Shown in pieces: positions 1-6,901 of a DNA stretch of 21,237 nt. The notes beneath the pieces were generated by a model that was not told the DNA's origin, did not search any database, and saw only the letters and a list, made by a program, of their open reading frames with translations. Within the stretch, counting starts at the first letter, position 1, and each line of letters starts with the position of its first letter. The translations under genes and the position numbers were made by a program. The DNA lies in the NCBI GenBank assembly GCA_964466595.1, contig CAYXNR010000042.1, positions 1 through 21,237 of the forward strand, given 5' to 3'. Source of the stretch: JABDGC01 sp964466595. Lineage in GTDB: Bacteria > Pseudomonadota > Gammaproteobacteria > DSM-16500.

Positions 1-32
1 ACGTAAAAAATCGCTTGCATTAGAAGACGGTA

Positions 33-90
33 GGTCAAGTCTTCACATGACACAAGGAAAACATAACATGTGTCATGTGAAGACTTGACC
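33..90. repeat. Perfect inverted-repeat element, copy 1
   Basis: Arms of 22 bp at 33-54 and 69-90 are exact reverse complements around a 14-base loop at 55-68. The same arms and a similar 14-base loop recur at 6657-6724, and a decayed copy lies at 11921-11959, so this is a dispersed element rather than a one-off hairpin. The right arm runs through two C into twelve T (93-104). On the + strand this has the form of a strong intrinsic terminator and may end transcription entering from the left, before guaB. The outer bases of the left arm no longer match (TA instead of the GG seen before the arm in copy 2), which suggests edge decay. No transposase is nearby. A REP-like or miniature element mobilised in trans is the likely class, by inference. 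Confidence 0.85.
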
Positions 91-154
91 CCTTTTTTTT
101 TTTTAAAATTATAGACTTTATCTTAAAACACACAAAGGAAAATGTGCCCTGTTC

Positions 155-191
155 TCGAATTTTAGAAAGGCGACGAACAACGAAAATTCGA
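155..191. promoter_or_regulatory. 9-bp dyad upstream of guaB
   Basis: TCGAATTTT at 155-163 is exactly mirrored by AAAATTCGA at 183-191 around a 19-base spacer. It sits about 70-105 bases before the guaB start, where an operator or leader hairpin could act. I see no convincing -35/-10 pair in the 105-250 region (TAGAAT at 216-221 lacks a -35), so the guaB promoter itself is unassigned. A regulatory role is a guess from position and symmetry only. Confidence 0.3.
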
Positions 192-251
192 CTAGAGTTC
201 GTTCCTTATTCAGTGTAGAATGAACAGCCACTCCAATAGTATAGTTAAATT

Positions 252-258
252 GAGGTGA
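252..258 (+). promoter_or_regulatory. Ribosome binding site fixing the guaB start
   Basis: GAGGTGA matches the 16S anti-Shine-Dalgarno very well. The last G of its GAGG core lies five bases before ATG 261. It overlaps the alternative GTG at 255, which would therefore have no proper site of its own, so ATG 261 is preferred. Confidence 0.7.
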
Positions 259-260
259 GC

Positions 261-1736
261 ATGCGCATTATTCAAGAAGCTTTAACCTTTGATGATGTTC
301 TCCTCGTGCCTGCTGAATCTCATGTGTTGCCAAAAGATATTCAGTTAAAAACCCAGCTAACGCGTAAAATTTATCTTAATATTCCTTTAGTTGCTGCTGC
401 CATGGACACGGTGACCGAAGCGCGTTTAGCCATTGCTCTGGCTCAAGAAGGGGGGGTGGGTATTATTCATCGGAATATGCCGGTGGATCGACAGGCAGCA
501 GAGGTTCGTCAAGTCAAAAAATTTGAAAGCGGTGTGGTCAAAGATCCGGTCACCGTTTCTCCGCAAATCCCCCTTCGGCAGCTGATTGAGCTGAGCCGAA
601 TCCATCATTTTCATGCTTTTCCGGTGATAGACGAGCATAAAAAATTAGTCGGTATTATCACGGGCCGAGATCTCCGTTTCGAATCGGACCTGGATCAGCC
701 TGTTTCCAAAGTGATGACTCCACAAGAACGGTTGGTGACTGTCAAAGAACCGGCGGAACGAACAGCAGTCATTCAACTTTTACGACACCATCGTATTGAA
801 AAAGTACTGGTGGTCGATGAAGCTTTTCGATTAAAGGGAATGATTACTGTTAAAGATATCCTCAAAGAACAAGAAAAGCCTTTTGCTTGCAAGGACGAAG
901 CAGGCCAGCTGCGTGTGGGTGCAGCCTTGGGGACCGGTTCCGATGTTGAAAGGCGAGCAGAAGCTTTAGTAGCTGCTGGTGTTGACTTGCTTGTGGTGGA
1001 TACGGCCCATGGTCATGCGCAGTCTGTGCTTGAAACTGTACGCTGGCTTAAAAAAAATTATCCGCAGAAGGAGATCGTAGCAGGTAATATTGCTACAGCG
1101 GCAGCAGCAAAAGCTTTAGCGGATGCGGGTGCGGATGCAGTAAAGGTGGGAATTGGTCCGGGTTCTATTTGCACGACCCGTATTGTCACCGGGGTAGGTC
1201 TGCCTCAAATCACAGCAGTAGCCAATGTAAAAGAAGCCTTGCAAGGGACAGCGGTCCACGTGATTGCAGACGGCGGGATTCGCTATTCCGGCGATATTTG
1301 TAAAGCCCTGGCAGCGGGGGCGGATGCGGTCATGATTGGGAGTTTATTTGCGGGCACGGAAGAAGCGCCCGGGGAAGTGGAACTTTATCAAGGTCGCTCC
1401 TATAAAGCTTATCGTGGAATGGGTTCGCTCGGCGCCATGGCAGAACGTCAAGGTTCGAGTGAACGCTATTTTCAAGAGAACACAACCGCTTTGGAGAAAT
1501 TTGTTCCAGAAGGGATTGAGGGACGTGTTCCTTATAAGGGAAAAGTGATCCATATCATTAACCAATTAATCGGCGGACTGCGTTCGGGGATGGGCTATAC
1601 AGGCTGTCCCGATCTCAAAACCTTGCAGGAAAAAGCAGAATTTGTTCGTATTACCGCTTCTGGGGTGAGAGAAAGTCATGTACATGATGTGCAAATTACG
1701 AAAGAAGCGCCGAATTATTACAGTGATCAAAAATAA
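261..1736 (+). CDS. guaB: Inosine-5'-monophosphate dehydrogenase GuaB
   Basis: Cytosolic, NAD-dependent oxidation of IMP to XMP, the committed step of guanine nucleotide synthesis. The 491-residue length is normal for bacterial IMPDH. The N-terminus EALTFDDVLLVPA (residues 6-18) is the family hallmark. A tandem CBS (Bateman) insert lies at about 91-205. The NAD-side motif DTAHGH is at 247-252, and the catalytic loop GSICTTR has its nucleophile at Cys304. The phosphate-binding DGG is near 337-339, the YRGMGS segment at 384-389, and the mobile-flap Arg-Tyr at 402-403. ATG 261 is chosen over GTG 255 because of the well-placed GAGGTGA and because known enzymes start at the equivalent residue. Its TAA shares its last A with the guaA start, so guaBA is translationally coupled. 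No key residue is missing. Confidence 0.97.
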   Translation: MRIIQEALTFDDVLLVPAESHVLPKDIQLKTQLTRKIYLNIPLVAAAMDTVTEARLAIALAQEGGVGIIHRNMPVDRQAAEVRQVKKFESGVVKDPVTVSPQIPLRQLIELSRIHHFHAFPVIDEHKKLVGIITGRDLRFESDLDQPVSKVMTPQERLVTVKEPAERTAVIQLLRHHRIEKVLVVDEAFRLKGMITVKDILKEQEKPFACKDEAGQLRVGAALGTGSDVERRAEALVAAGVDLLVVDTAHGHAQSVLETVRWLKKNYPQKEIVAGNIATAAAAKALADAGADAVKVGIGPGSICTTRIVTGVGLPQITAVANVKEALQGTAVHVIADGGIRYSGDICKALAAGADAVMIGSLFAGTEEAPGEVELYQGRSYKAYRGMGSLGAMAERQGSSERYFQENTTALEKFVPEGIEGRVPYKGKVIHIINQLIGGLRSGMGYTGCPDLKTLQEKAEFVRITASGVRESHVHDVQITKEAPNYYSDQK

Positions 1737-3301
1737 TGGCTATCCCTGCGCAAACTATTTTAATTCTCGATTTTGGCTCACAATATACACAGTTGATCGC
1801 GCGATGTATCCGTGAAATGGGTGTGTATTGTGAAATCCATCCTTATACCGTTTCAGATGAATGGATTCAAACTTTTGCTCCCAAGGGAATCATTTTATCC
1901 GGCGGGCCTGAAACAGTGCTGGATGCCGGAAGCCCGCGTGCGCCAGAACAGGTTTTTAAACAAGGCTGTCCTGTCTTAGGAATTTGCTATGGGATGCAAA
2001 CCATGGCCCAGCAACTTGGCGGACTGGTGGCGACGGGGATGCAACGCGAATTTGGGTATACTGAAGTCGCAGTGGTTTCGCCAGGACTGTTACTGAAGAG
2101 TATAAAAGATAAATTAATGATGAAGCAGCCCATTCTCGAGGTCTGGATGAGTCATGGCGATCACGTTTATCAGCTGCCTGCTCATTTTACCGTGCTTGCT
2201 TCTACTAAAACTTGTCCGGTGGTAGCTATGGGAGATGAGAAGCGGCGTTTTTATGGCCTCCAATTCCACCCGGAAGTGACCCATACGCCACAAGGAAAAC
2301 GCATTTTAGAACGTTTTATCCTGGAACTCTGTGCTTGTGAACCCCTCTGGACCACCTTGAATATTATCGATGAGCTAAAACAGCAAATAAAAAATCAAGT
2401 TAAAAACGATTCCGTTATTTTGGCTCTTTCCGGCGGAGTGGATTCTTCCGTGTTGGCGGCTTTGCTGCAACCTGTAATCGGGAAGCAATTGACTTGTATT
2501 TTTGTGGATACGGGCTTACTGCGTTTGGACGAAGCCAAGCAAGTGAAGACTTTATTTGCGAACCATTTGGGAATGCGCCTCATTACCGTCGAAGCAGAAA
2601 AACGTTTTCTAGCGGCTTTAAAAGATGTCACGAATCCAGAGCAGAAAAGGAAAGTCATTGGCAATCTTTTTATTCACATTTTTGAAGAAGAAGCACGCAA
2701 AATAAAAAATGCAAATTGGTTAGCACAGGGAACGATTTATTCTGATGTTATTGAATCAGCGGGCAACAAGAGCCAAGCCCATAAGATTAAGTCCCATCAT
2801 AATGTTGGGGGCTTACCGCAAACCATGCGGCTTAAATTATTAGAGCCCTTGCGTATGTTATTCAAAGATGAAGTGAGAAAAATCGGCCTCGAGCTCGGTC
2901 TTCCAGAAGAGCTAGTTTATCGTCATCCTTTTCCAGGTCCGGGTTTGGCTGTGCGTGTTTTAGGGGAAGTGAAAAAGGAAAATCTGGAAAAGCTGCGTCG
3001 TGCCGATGCGATTTTAATTGAAGAACTCTACCACAAGCAACTCTATCATCAAGTCAGTCAGGCCTTTGCTGTATTTTTAGCGGTGAAATCGGTCGGCGTG
3101 CTGGGCGATCGCCGTCATTATGATGATGTGATTGCTTTACGCGTGGTAAAATCAACTGACTTCATGACTGCCCATTGGGCTGAATTGCCGCATGCTTTCC
3201 TGGCGGAGGTTTCGAATCGTATCGTTAATGAAGTGCCTGGCGTTTCTCGTGTGGTGTATGATGTAACAGGTAAACCGCCTGCCACGATTGAGTGGGAATG
3301 A
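1736..3301 (+). CDS. guaA: GMP synthase (glutamine-hydrolysing) GuaA
   Basis: Cytosolic enzyme making GMP from XMP, ATP and glutamine. At 521 residues it is full length. The N-terminal class I glutamine amidotransferase domain (about 8-198) has the nucleophile Cys84 in GICYGMQ and the His178/Glu180 pair in FHPEV. The ATP-pyrophosphatase domain begins near 210 with the P-loop SGGVDSS at 232-238. The C-terminal dimerisation domain contains HPFPGPGLAVRVLGE and ends in the typical KPPATIEWE. The ATG overlaps the guaB stop (TAATG) and has no Shine-Dalgarno of its own, pointing to re-initiation by ribosomes finishing guaB. Only 41 bases separate it from the convergent gene; the hairpins there are short (4-5 bp) and do not make a clear terminator. 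Confidence 0.97.
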   Translation: MAIPAQTILILDFGSQYTQLIARCIREMGVYCEIHPYTVSDEWIQTFAPKGIILSGGPETVLDAGSPRAPEQVFKQGCPVLGICYGMQTMAQQLGGLVATGMQREFGYTEVAVVSPGLLLKSIKDKLMMKQPILEVWMSHGDHVYQLPAHFTVLASTKTCPVVAMGDEKRRFYGLQFHPEVTHTPQGKRILERFILELCACEPLWTTLNIIDELKQQIKNQVKNDSVILALSGGVDSSVLAALLQPVIGKQLTCIFVDTGLLRLDEAKQVKTLFANHLGMRLITVEAEKRFLAALKDVTNPEQKRKVIGNLFIHIFEEEARKIKNANWLAQGTIYSDVIESAGNKSQAHKIKSHHNVGGLPQTMRLKLLEPLRMLFKDEVRKIGLELGLPEELVYRHPFPGPGLAVRVLGEVKKENLEKLRRADAILIEELYHKQLYHQVSQAFAVFLAVKSVGVLGDRRHYDDVIALRVVKSTDFMTAHWAELPHAFLAEVSNRIVNEVPGVSRVVYDVTGKPPATIEWE

Positions 3302-3342
3302 AGATGTTCTCGGAACAAGATCATTTTTGGATGCAGCATGCT

Positions 3343-4647
3343 TTAGCATGGACTGAGACCAGTCTTTTTGTCCCAATCCTTCTCGAATTGTAGCACCTGC
3401 TTCAATTGACACAGCCCTACACAAAATTGTTTAACGATTTTATTACTAGAAGGTTTAGGTAGGGCAAATAATAGTGACAGTACAGTTGGTCTTTTAGAAA
3501 GGTCATCTAAAAAAGAGTTAGGTGGTGGGGAAAGTGGGGAAGCAGATTCATTTTCAGCAATGGTAATGACTTTTGATAAGGCTTCATTCCAATGTGAAAG
3601 GGGTGCGACCTCCTCTTTCGCTTCTCTCGCGGTTTGCTCAGCAAGTTTAATTTCACTCATCATCAACTTAAATACAGGATAAGCTTCAACATATTTTTCC
3701 ATCGAATTATTTTCAATGTCATTTAATATGAATAACAATAGCCTGTGTATCGCTGCGCCCAATAGGACCTCAAATGGAAGCTTGTATTCCTCGGCTGCTT
3801 TTCTTAAATCCATTTCAATTTTTTCAATAGGATCTTCCTCTTCAGATAGGTGACTGATCGTATCGTGATCAAAAACTCTCCTCTGAGAAAGGTTAAAAAG
3901 TCTCTGCGCGAAAGAAATTTCCTCGAGTACAAAAGGGTTAAGTTCAAGCTCAGCATGACGGATTTTAATTTGATCTAAACGCTGCTTCTCTTCTTTATAC
4001 CCCTTACGCGCCCAATGCAGGTAATACACAAGCTCTTCGTTAAGAATACCTTTAAAATCAATATTCAAATACCTGCAACTCGCCATTAATTTGTTAATGG
4101 TGTCTAGGCTAGTATCAACTAAACGACGGGGGCCATAATAAAATTTTTTCCCTTCTATTTTTTCATCCAATAATTTTCTCAAACGAAGTGTAATAGTAGT
4201 TTTAATACGAGGCTTGAGAGTCTTATTGTCGAAAATATTCATCCCCAAGAATTTTTCAGCACAAAGCTCCGGCAACAGATCTTCATAGATGAACCTTACA
4301 TCATGTTCATCTGCCAGATCTAGCTTCGCAAATTCAATAAAATTTTCTAAAACAGCTCTCACGTCGTTTCTATTAAGCTGAATGTATTGATGACTCTCAT
4401 CCTCTGAAATACTATCAGGTAGAGAATTGAGTGAACTTGACTGCGGAATATAATTGAGCTCGGCTATTTCTAAAAGCTTTTCCTTGATAAAATAACGAAG
4501 GTAAGGATTATGTGTGAGCAAAGGCGCGTTGTGAGGCGTAAGGTCATCCTTTGTTATAATTTTATCTGCAATCATTTTCTGAATAACTTGATATCCTAAA
4601 GCGATCAAAACCTCACGCGGGGTGTTCGAATCCTGTCTTGCCAACAT
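3343..4647 (-). CDS. Hypothetical helical protein, 434 residues
   Basis: I do not recognise this family. The start is well supported: AAGGAG (4656-4661 on the + strand as CTCCTT) lies eight bases before the ATG. The protein is predicted soluble, with no signal peptide and no membrane segment. It is rich in Glu, Lys and Leu and looks almost wholly helical, with a charged, possibly coiled-coil stretch around residues 210-245. A Ser/Pro-rich linker (ASPLSPPPNS) precedes the C-terminal segment. There is no nucleotide-binding motif and no cysteine pattern for zinc. It lies downstream of dipZ and a broken J-domain gene on the same strand and converges on guaA. A long orphan helical protein in a Legionellales-like genome could be a secreted effector, but no sequence motif here proves that. 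Confidence 0.75.
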   Translation of the reverse strand: MLARQDSNTPREVLIALGYQVIQKMIADKIITKDDLTPHNAPLLTHNPYLRYFIKEKLLEIAELNYIPQSSSLNSLPDSISEDESHQYIQLNRNDVRAVLENFIEFAKLDLADEHDVRFIYEDLLPELCAEKFLGMNIFDNKTLKPRIKTTITLRLRKLLDEKIEGKKFYYGPRRLVDTSLDTINKLMASCRYLNIDFKGILNEELVYYLHWARKGYKEEKQRLDQIKIRHAELELNPFVLEEISFAQRLFNLSQRRVFDHDTISHLSEEEDPIEKIEMDLRKAAEEYKLPFEVLLGAAIHRLLLFILNDIENNSMEKYVEAYPVFKLMMSEIKLAEQTAREAKEEVAPLSHWNEALSKVITIAENESASPLSPPPNSFLDDLSKRPTVLSLLFALPKPSSNKIVKQFCVGLCQLKQVLQFEKDWDKKTGLSPC

Positions 4648-4693
4648 CGTTGCTACTCCTTACTAAACAACATTAAACATCAACGGCTACAGC

Positions 4694-4926
4694 CTATTCA
4701 GAAGTCAAAAGTCTATGAATAATTTCGAGCTGTGTATTATGAGTATACTTATTTCCAAACGCAATAAATAATTTTATTATATCGAAGTGGGATTTTGATA
4801 TAGCTATATTTTGCGAAAAGCTTTTTTAATTTCCTCGAGCGATGCATCTTGCTCAATTCCTAAAACTTCATAATAAGATTCTTCTTTACCTATAGGCTTG
4901 TCGATAAAATTTCTAGGCTTACTCAT
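4694..4926 (-). pseudogene. Broken J-domain (DnaJ-like) gene with ankyrin-like tail
   Basis: An ATG at 4926, one base after the dipZ stop, opens a 40-codon frame ending in TAG at 4804-4806. It contains SYYEVLGIEQDAS (residues 17-29) and EEIKKAFRKI (31-40). These are helices I and the start of II of a J-domain, cut off just before the HPD motif that stimulates DnaK, so the piece cannot be a working co-chaperone. Directly after it, shifted by one frame, is an open stretch to TAG at 4694-4696. It contains SHFDIIKLFIAFG, which resembles the helix pair of an ankyrin repeat, and ends LEIIHRLLTSE. The simplest reading is a J-domain protein with a C-terminal repeat region, reduced by an internal deletion plus frameshift. 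The J-domain part is clear; the ankyrin assignment is tentative. Confidence 0.7.
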
Positions 4927-4927
4927 G

Positions 4928-6562
4928 TTAATTTCCGAAGGTAAAGGTATAAATCTCAAGTCCAGGGGCAAGCGGGCTGACTTGCAAAATGCCTTCTTCC
5001 GGTCGGTTTAACACTAGGGCCTCATATAACCGTGGTTTGCTAACACGAATGATACTATGCAACTTACCGTTTAATGCTATGCTCACTGACAGTGTTTTAT
5101 TGGTTGCGCTTCCCATCACAATAAAGACCTTTCGCGCGAAAAAGTCTAGCCTTAAAGTAGAGGACTCTGTAACAGAAACGATTCGGTTAGCATAAACCAT
5201 CCATGCACCTTGTAGTGCCCACGAATTTGTCCTTAGCTTTGAAGGGAAGCTGTATTCAGCTATTTGGTTTTTTGTAAGTGCTTCTGGACTGGAAAAGCGT
5301 TCAGCTCGAGCATAGCCAAAATAAGTTTCAGGCGTCAGCGGTGCAAACGGTGGCAGATCTGCCGAAGTGGAGCTAGCTGTAGTCGGCCCTTTTAAGCCCA
5401 GAAGAAAACGAATGTTATTTTCGGTCTCTGCATAAGCACCTTCCCCAAAATGCGTATAAACAACTTCGCCGTTCTTGTTAATGAGATAGTGTGCAGGCCA
5501 ATAACTATTTTTAAAATTCCGCCAGGTCACAAATTGATTATCGAGTCCGACAGGATAAAGGATGCCATCCTGAGCGACAGCATTTTTTACGTTAGATAAA
5601 TCTTTTTCAAAGTCAAACTCAGGCGTATGAACGCCAATAATAATTAAACCTTGATCATGATACTTTTTATACCAGTCTTTTAAATAAGGTAAGGTGCGAA
5701 TGCAATTGATACAGGAGTAGGTCCAAAAATCAATTAAAACAACTTTACCTTTGAGCTGGTTGAGGCTCAAGGCTTGAGAATTAATCCAGGCGCTGATACC
5801 GCCAAGAGCCGGCGCGGGATAAGGTTCCGCCAAGCCATCTTGCAATTCGACAACAGCTGTCGGCATATTTGCTGTCCTTATTCCTGTGGTAGACCTAGTG
5901 CTATTTTCAAAATAGATAATATATACAACGGTGGCAATAATGATCATGCCTAGTAGTTCACGAAATAAAACAGTATGCGTTTTTAAAAAACCCAATCGTG
6001 GTAGCAGACCTCTCCCAAAAAAGGCAATAATGAACATGGGTCCTGCTGCGCCAGCAGCAAAAGCCAGTATTGTTAAAAAACTCAAAAAAGTGGTTTGTTG
6101 AATAATGGTTTGCACAATGACTGCCGCCAAAATCGGACCGGCACAGGGTGTCCAAATCAGCGCGACCAGACTGCCAAAGATAAGGCCGCTAATAAAATCT
6201 TCCTGTGGTTTGCTTACGGAAGCTAAGTTGGCTCCAACTCGGGTGAGACGCTGTGTATACTGAGTAAATTTTTCCCCAAGAAAGGGTAAAACCATGATGA
6301 GGCCGAGTAAAAAAAGAAGGCCGTAAGAAATGTACCGAATCAGCCCGAGATCAATCCCTGAATATTCAACCAATTTACGAGAAAAAAAGGTAAATAAGGA
6401 AAAAATGACAATGAATCCACAGATAATGCCGAGAGGACGCTTTTTGCTTCCGGTAAGAGAGCCCGCGAGAATAATCGGTAGGATGGGCAAAATACAAGGC
6501 GATAAAATTAAGGCAAAGCCCTCGATAAATCCCAAGCCGATATTCAATAAACCGACATACAT
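4928..6562 (-). CDS. dipZ: DipZ-type CcdA-thioredoxin fusion (disulfide reductant transporter)
   Basis: Membrane protein expected to pass electrons from cytoplasmic thioredoxin across the inner membrane to an attached periplasmic thioredoxin domain. Residues 1-215 form a CcdA/DsbD-like transmembrane unit with the paired cysteines Cys23 (LSPCILP) and Cys140 (WTPCAGP). A thioredoxin/TlpA-like domain follows at about 250-390 with Cys-Ile-Asn-Cys at 284-287 and a Trp-Pro turn at 355-356. After a Pro/Ser-rich linker, residues 405-544 form a beta-rich C-terminal domain as in mycobacterial DipZ. ATG 6562 (544 residues) is preferred over ATG 6595: it has a purine-rich AGGGA site, starts at the membrane segment, and the upstream ATG lies at the predicted transcription start. 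Likely roles are cytochrome c maturation or repair of periplasmic thiols; the substrate cannot be read from the sequence. Confidence 0.88.
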   Translation of the reverse strand: MYVGLLNIGLGFIEGFALILSPCILPILPIILAGSLTGSKKRPLGIICGFIVIFSLFTFFSRKLVEYSGIDLGLIRYISYGLLFLLGLIMVLPFLGEKFTQYTQRLTRVGANLASVSKPQEDFISGLIFGSLVALIWTPCAGPILAAVIVQTIIQQTTFLSFLTILAFAAGAAGPMFIIAFFGRGLLPRLGFLKTHTVLFRELLGMIIIATVVYIIYFENSTRSTTGIRTANMPTAVVELQDGLAEPYPAPALGGISAWINSQALSLNQLKGKVVLIDFWTYSCINCIRTLPYLKDWYKKYHDQGLIIIGVHTPEFDFEKDLSNVKNAVAQDGILYPVGLDNQFVTWRNFKNSYWPAHYLINKNGEVVYTHFGEGAYAETENNIRFLLGLKGPTTASSTSADLPPFAPLTPETYFGYARAERFSSPEALTKNQIAEYSFPSKLRTNSWALQGAWMVYANRIVSVTESSTLRLDFFARKVFIVMGSATNKTLSVSIALNGKLHSIIRVSKPRLYEALVLNRPEEGILQVSPLAPGLEIYTFTFGN

Positions 6563-6598
6563 AGGCACACTTCCCTTTGATAAGCCTAAGCACATTAA

Positions 6599-6628
6599 AC
6601 TTTAGCACAATCATGAAGTTGTGGTCAA
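6599..6628 (-). promoter_or_regulatory. Candidate sigma-70 promoter of dipZ
   Basis: On the - strand, TTGACC (plus 6623-6628) is followed after 18 bases by TGC-TAAAGT (hexamer at plus 6599-6604), an extended -10 form. Transcription would start near 6592, leaving a short leader before ATG 6562. This agrees with rejecting the upstream ATG at 6595. Confidence 0.45.
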
Positions 6629-6656
6629 ATCTTGTCTTCAACCTTCAGACTAAATA

Positions 6657-6724
6657 AAAGGGGTCAAGTCTTCACATGACACAAGATAATCATAAGATGT
6701 GTCATGTGAAGACTTGACCCCTTT
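6657..6724. repeat. Perfect inverted-repeat element, copy 2
   Basis: Arms of 27 bp at 6657-6683 and 6698-6724 pair perfectly around a 14-base loop (6684-6697). The inner 22 bp of each arm are identical to copy 1 at 33-90, and the loops share CATAA and flanking bases. Here the element lies between the divergent dipZ and antiporter genes, so it is not needed as a terminator for either. That argues for a mobile or REP-like repeat. The outer ends AAAGGGG / CCCCTTT are better preserved than in copy 1. Confidence 0.9.
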
Positions 6725-6731
6725 CCCTTGG

Positions 6732-6760
6732 AAGGGTGTATTTCAAGATACAACCCCTTT
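6732..6760. other. Imperfect stem-loop next to repeat copy 2
   Basis: AAGGG-TGTAT pairs with ATACA-a-CCCCTT around the loop TTCAAG, with one bulged base. It lies just beyond the perfect repeat in the 339-base gap between dipZ and the antiporter and may be part of the same inserted block. A T/C-rich run follows on the + strand, but no gene reads into it from the left, so a terminator role is unlikely. Confidence 0.35.
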
Positions 6761-6825
6761 CTTTCCTTCCTTGTATCCTGGTTTTCATGTTGAATTCCCT
6801 CTCATCCATATTAAGCTTCACTTTA

Positions 6826-6834
6826 TGATATAAT
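6826..6834 (+). promoter_or_regulatory. Extended -10 promoter candidate for the antiporter gene
   Basis: TGATATAAT matches the TGnTATAAT extended -10 consensus exactly and lies about 68 bases before the antiporter ATG. No good -35 is present at 17 bases, which extended -10 promoters tolerate. The leader would carry AGGAAG at 6886-6891, ten bases before the start codon. Confidence 0.45.
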
Positions 6835-6901
6835 TAATTTTATATATAAACCATACCATAAAACCCTAAAGCAGACGTTTGTCATAGGAAGTCATGGCCT
6901 G

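Noticed and set aside
255..260. GTG start for guaB two codons earlier
   Set aside because: It lies inside the Shine-Dalgarno GAGGTGA that serves ATG 261, and known IMP dehydrogenases start at the ATG-equivalent residue.
3337..3369. Terminator between guaA and the convergent gene
   Set aside because: Two hairpins have stems of only 5 and 4 bp; although five T follow the second, the stems are too weak to call.
6563..6595. Upstream ATG 6595 for dipZ
   Set aside because: It has no ribosome site and coincides with the predicted transcription start; the extra residues do not extend the membrane segment.
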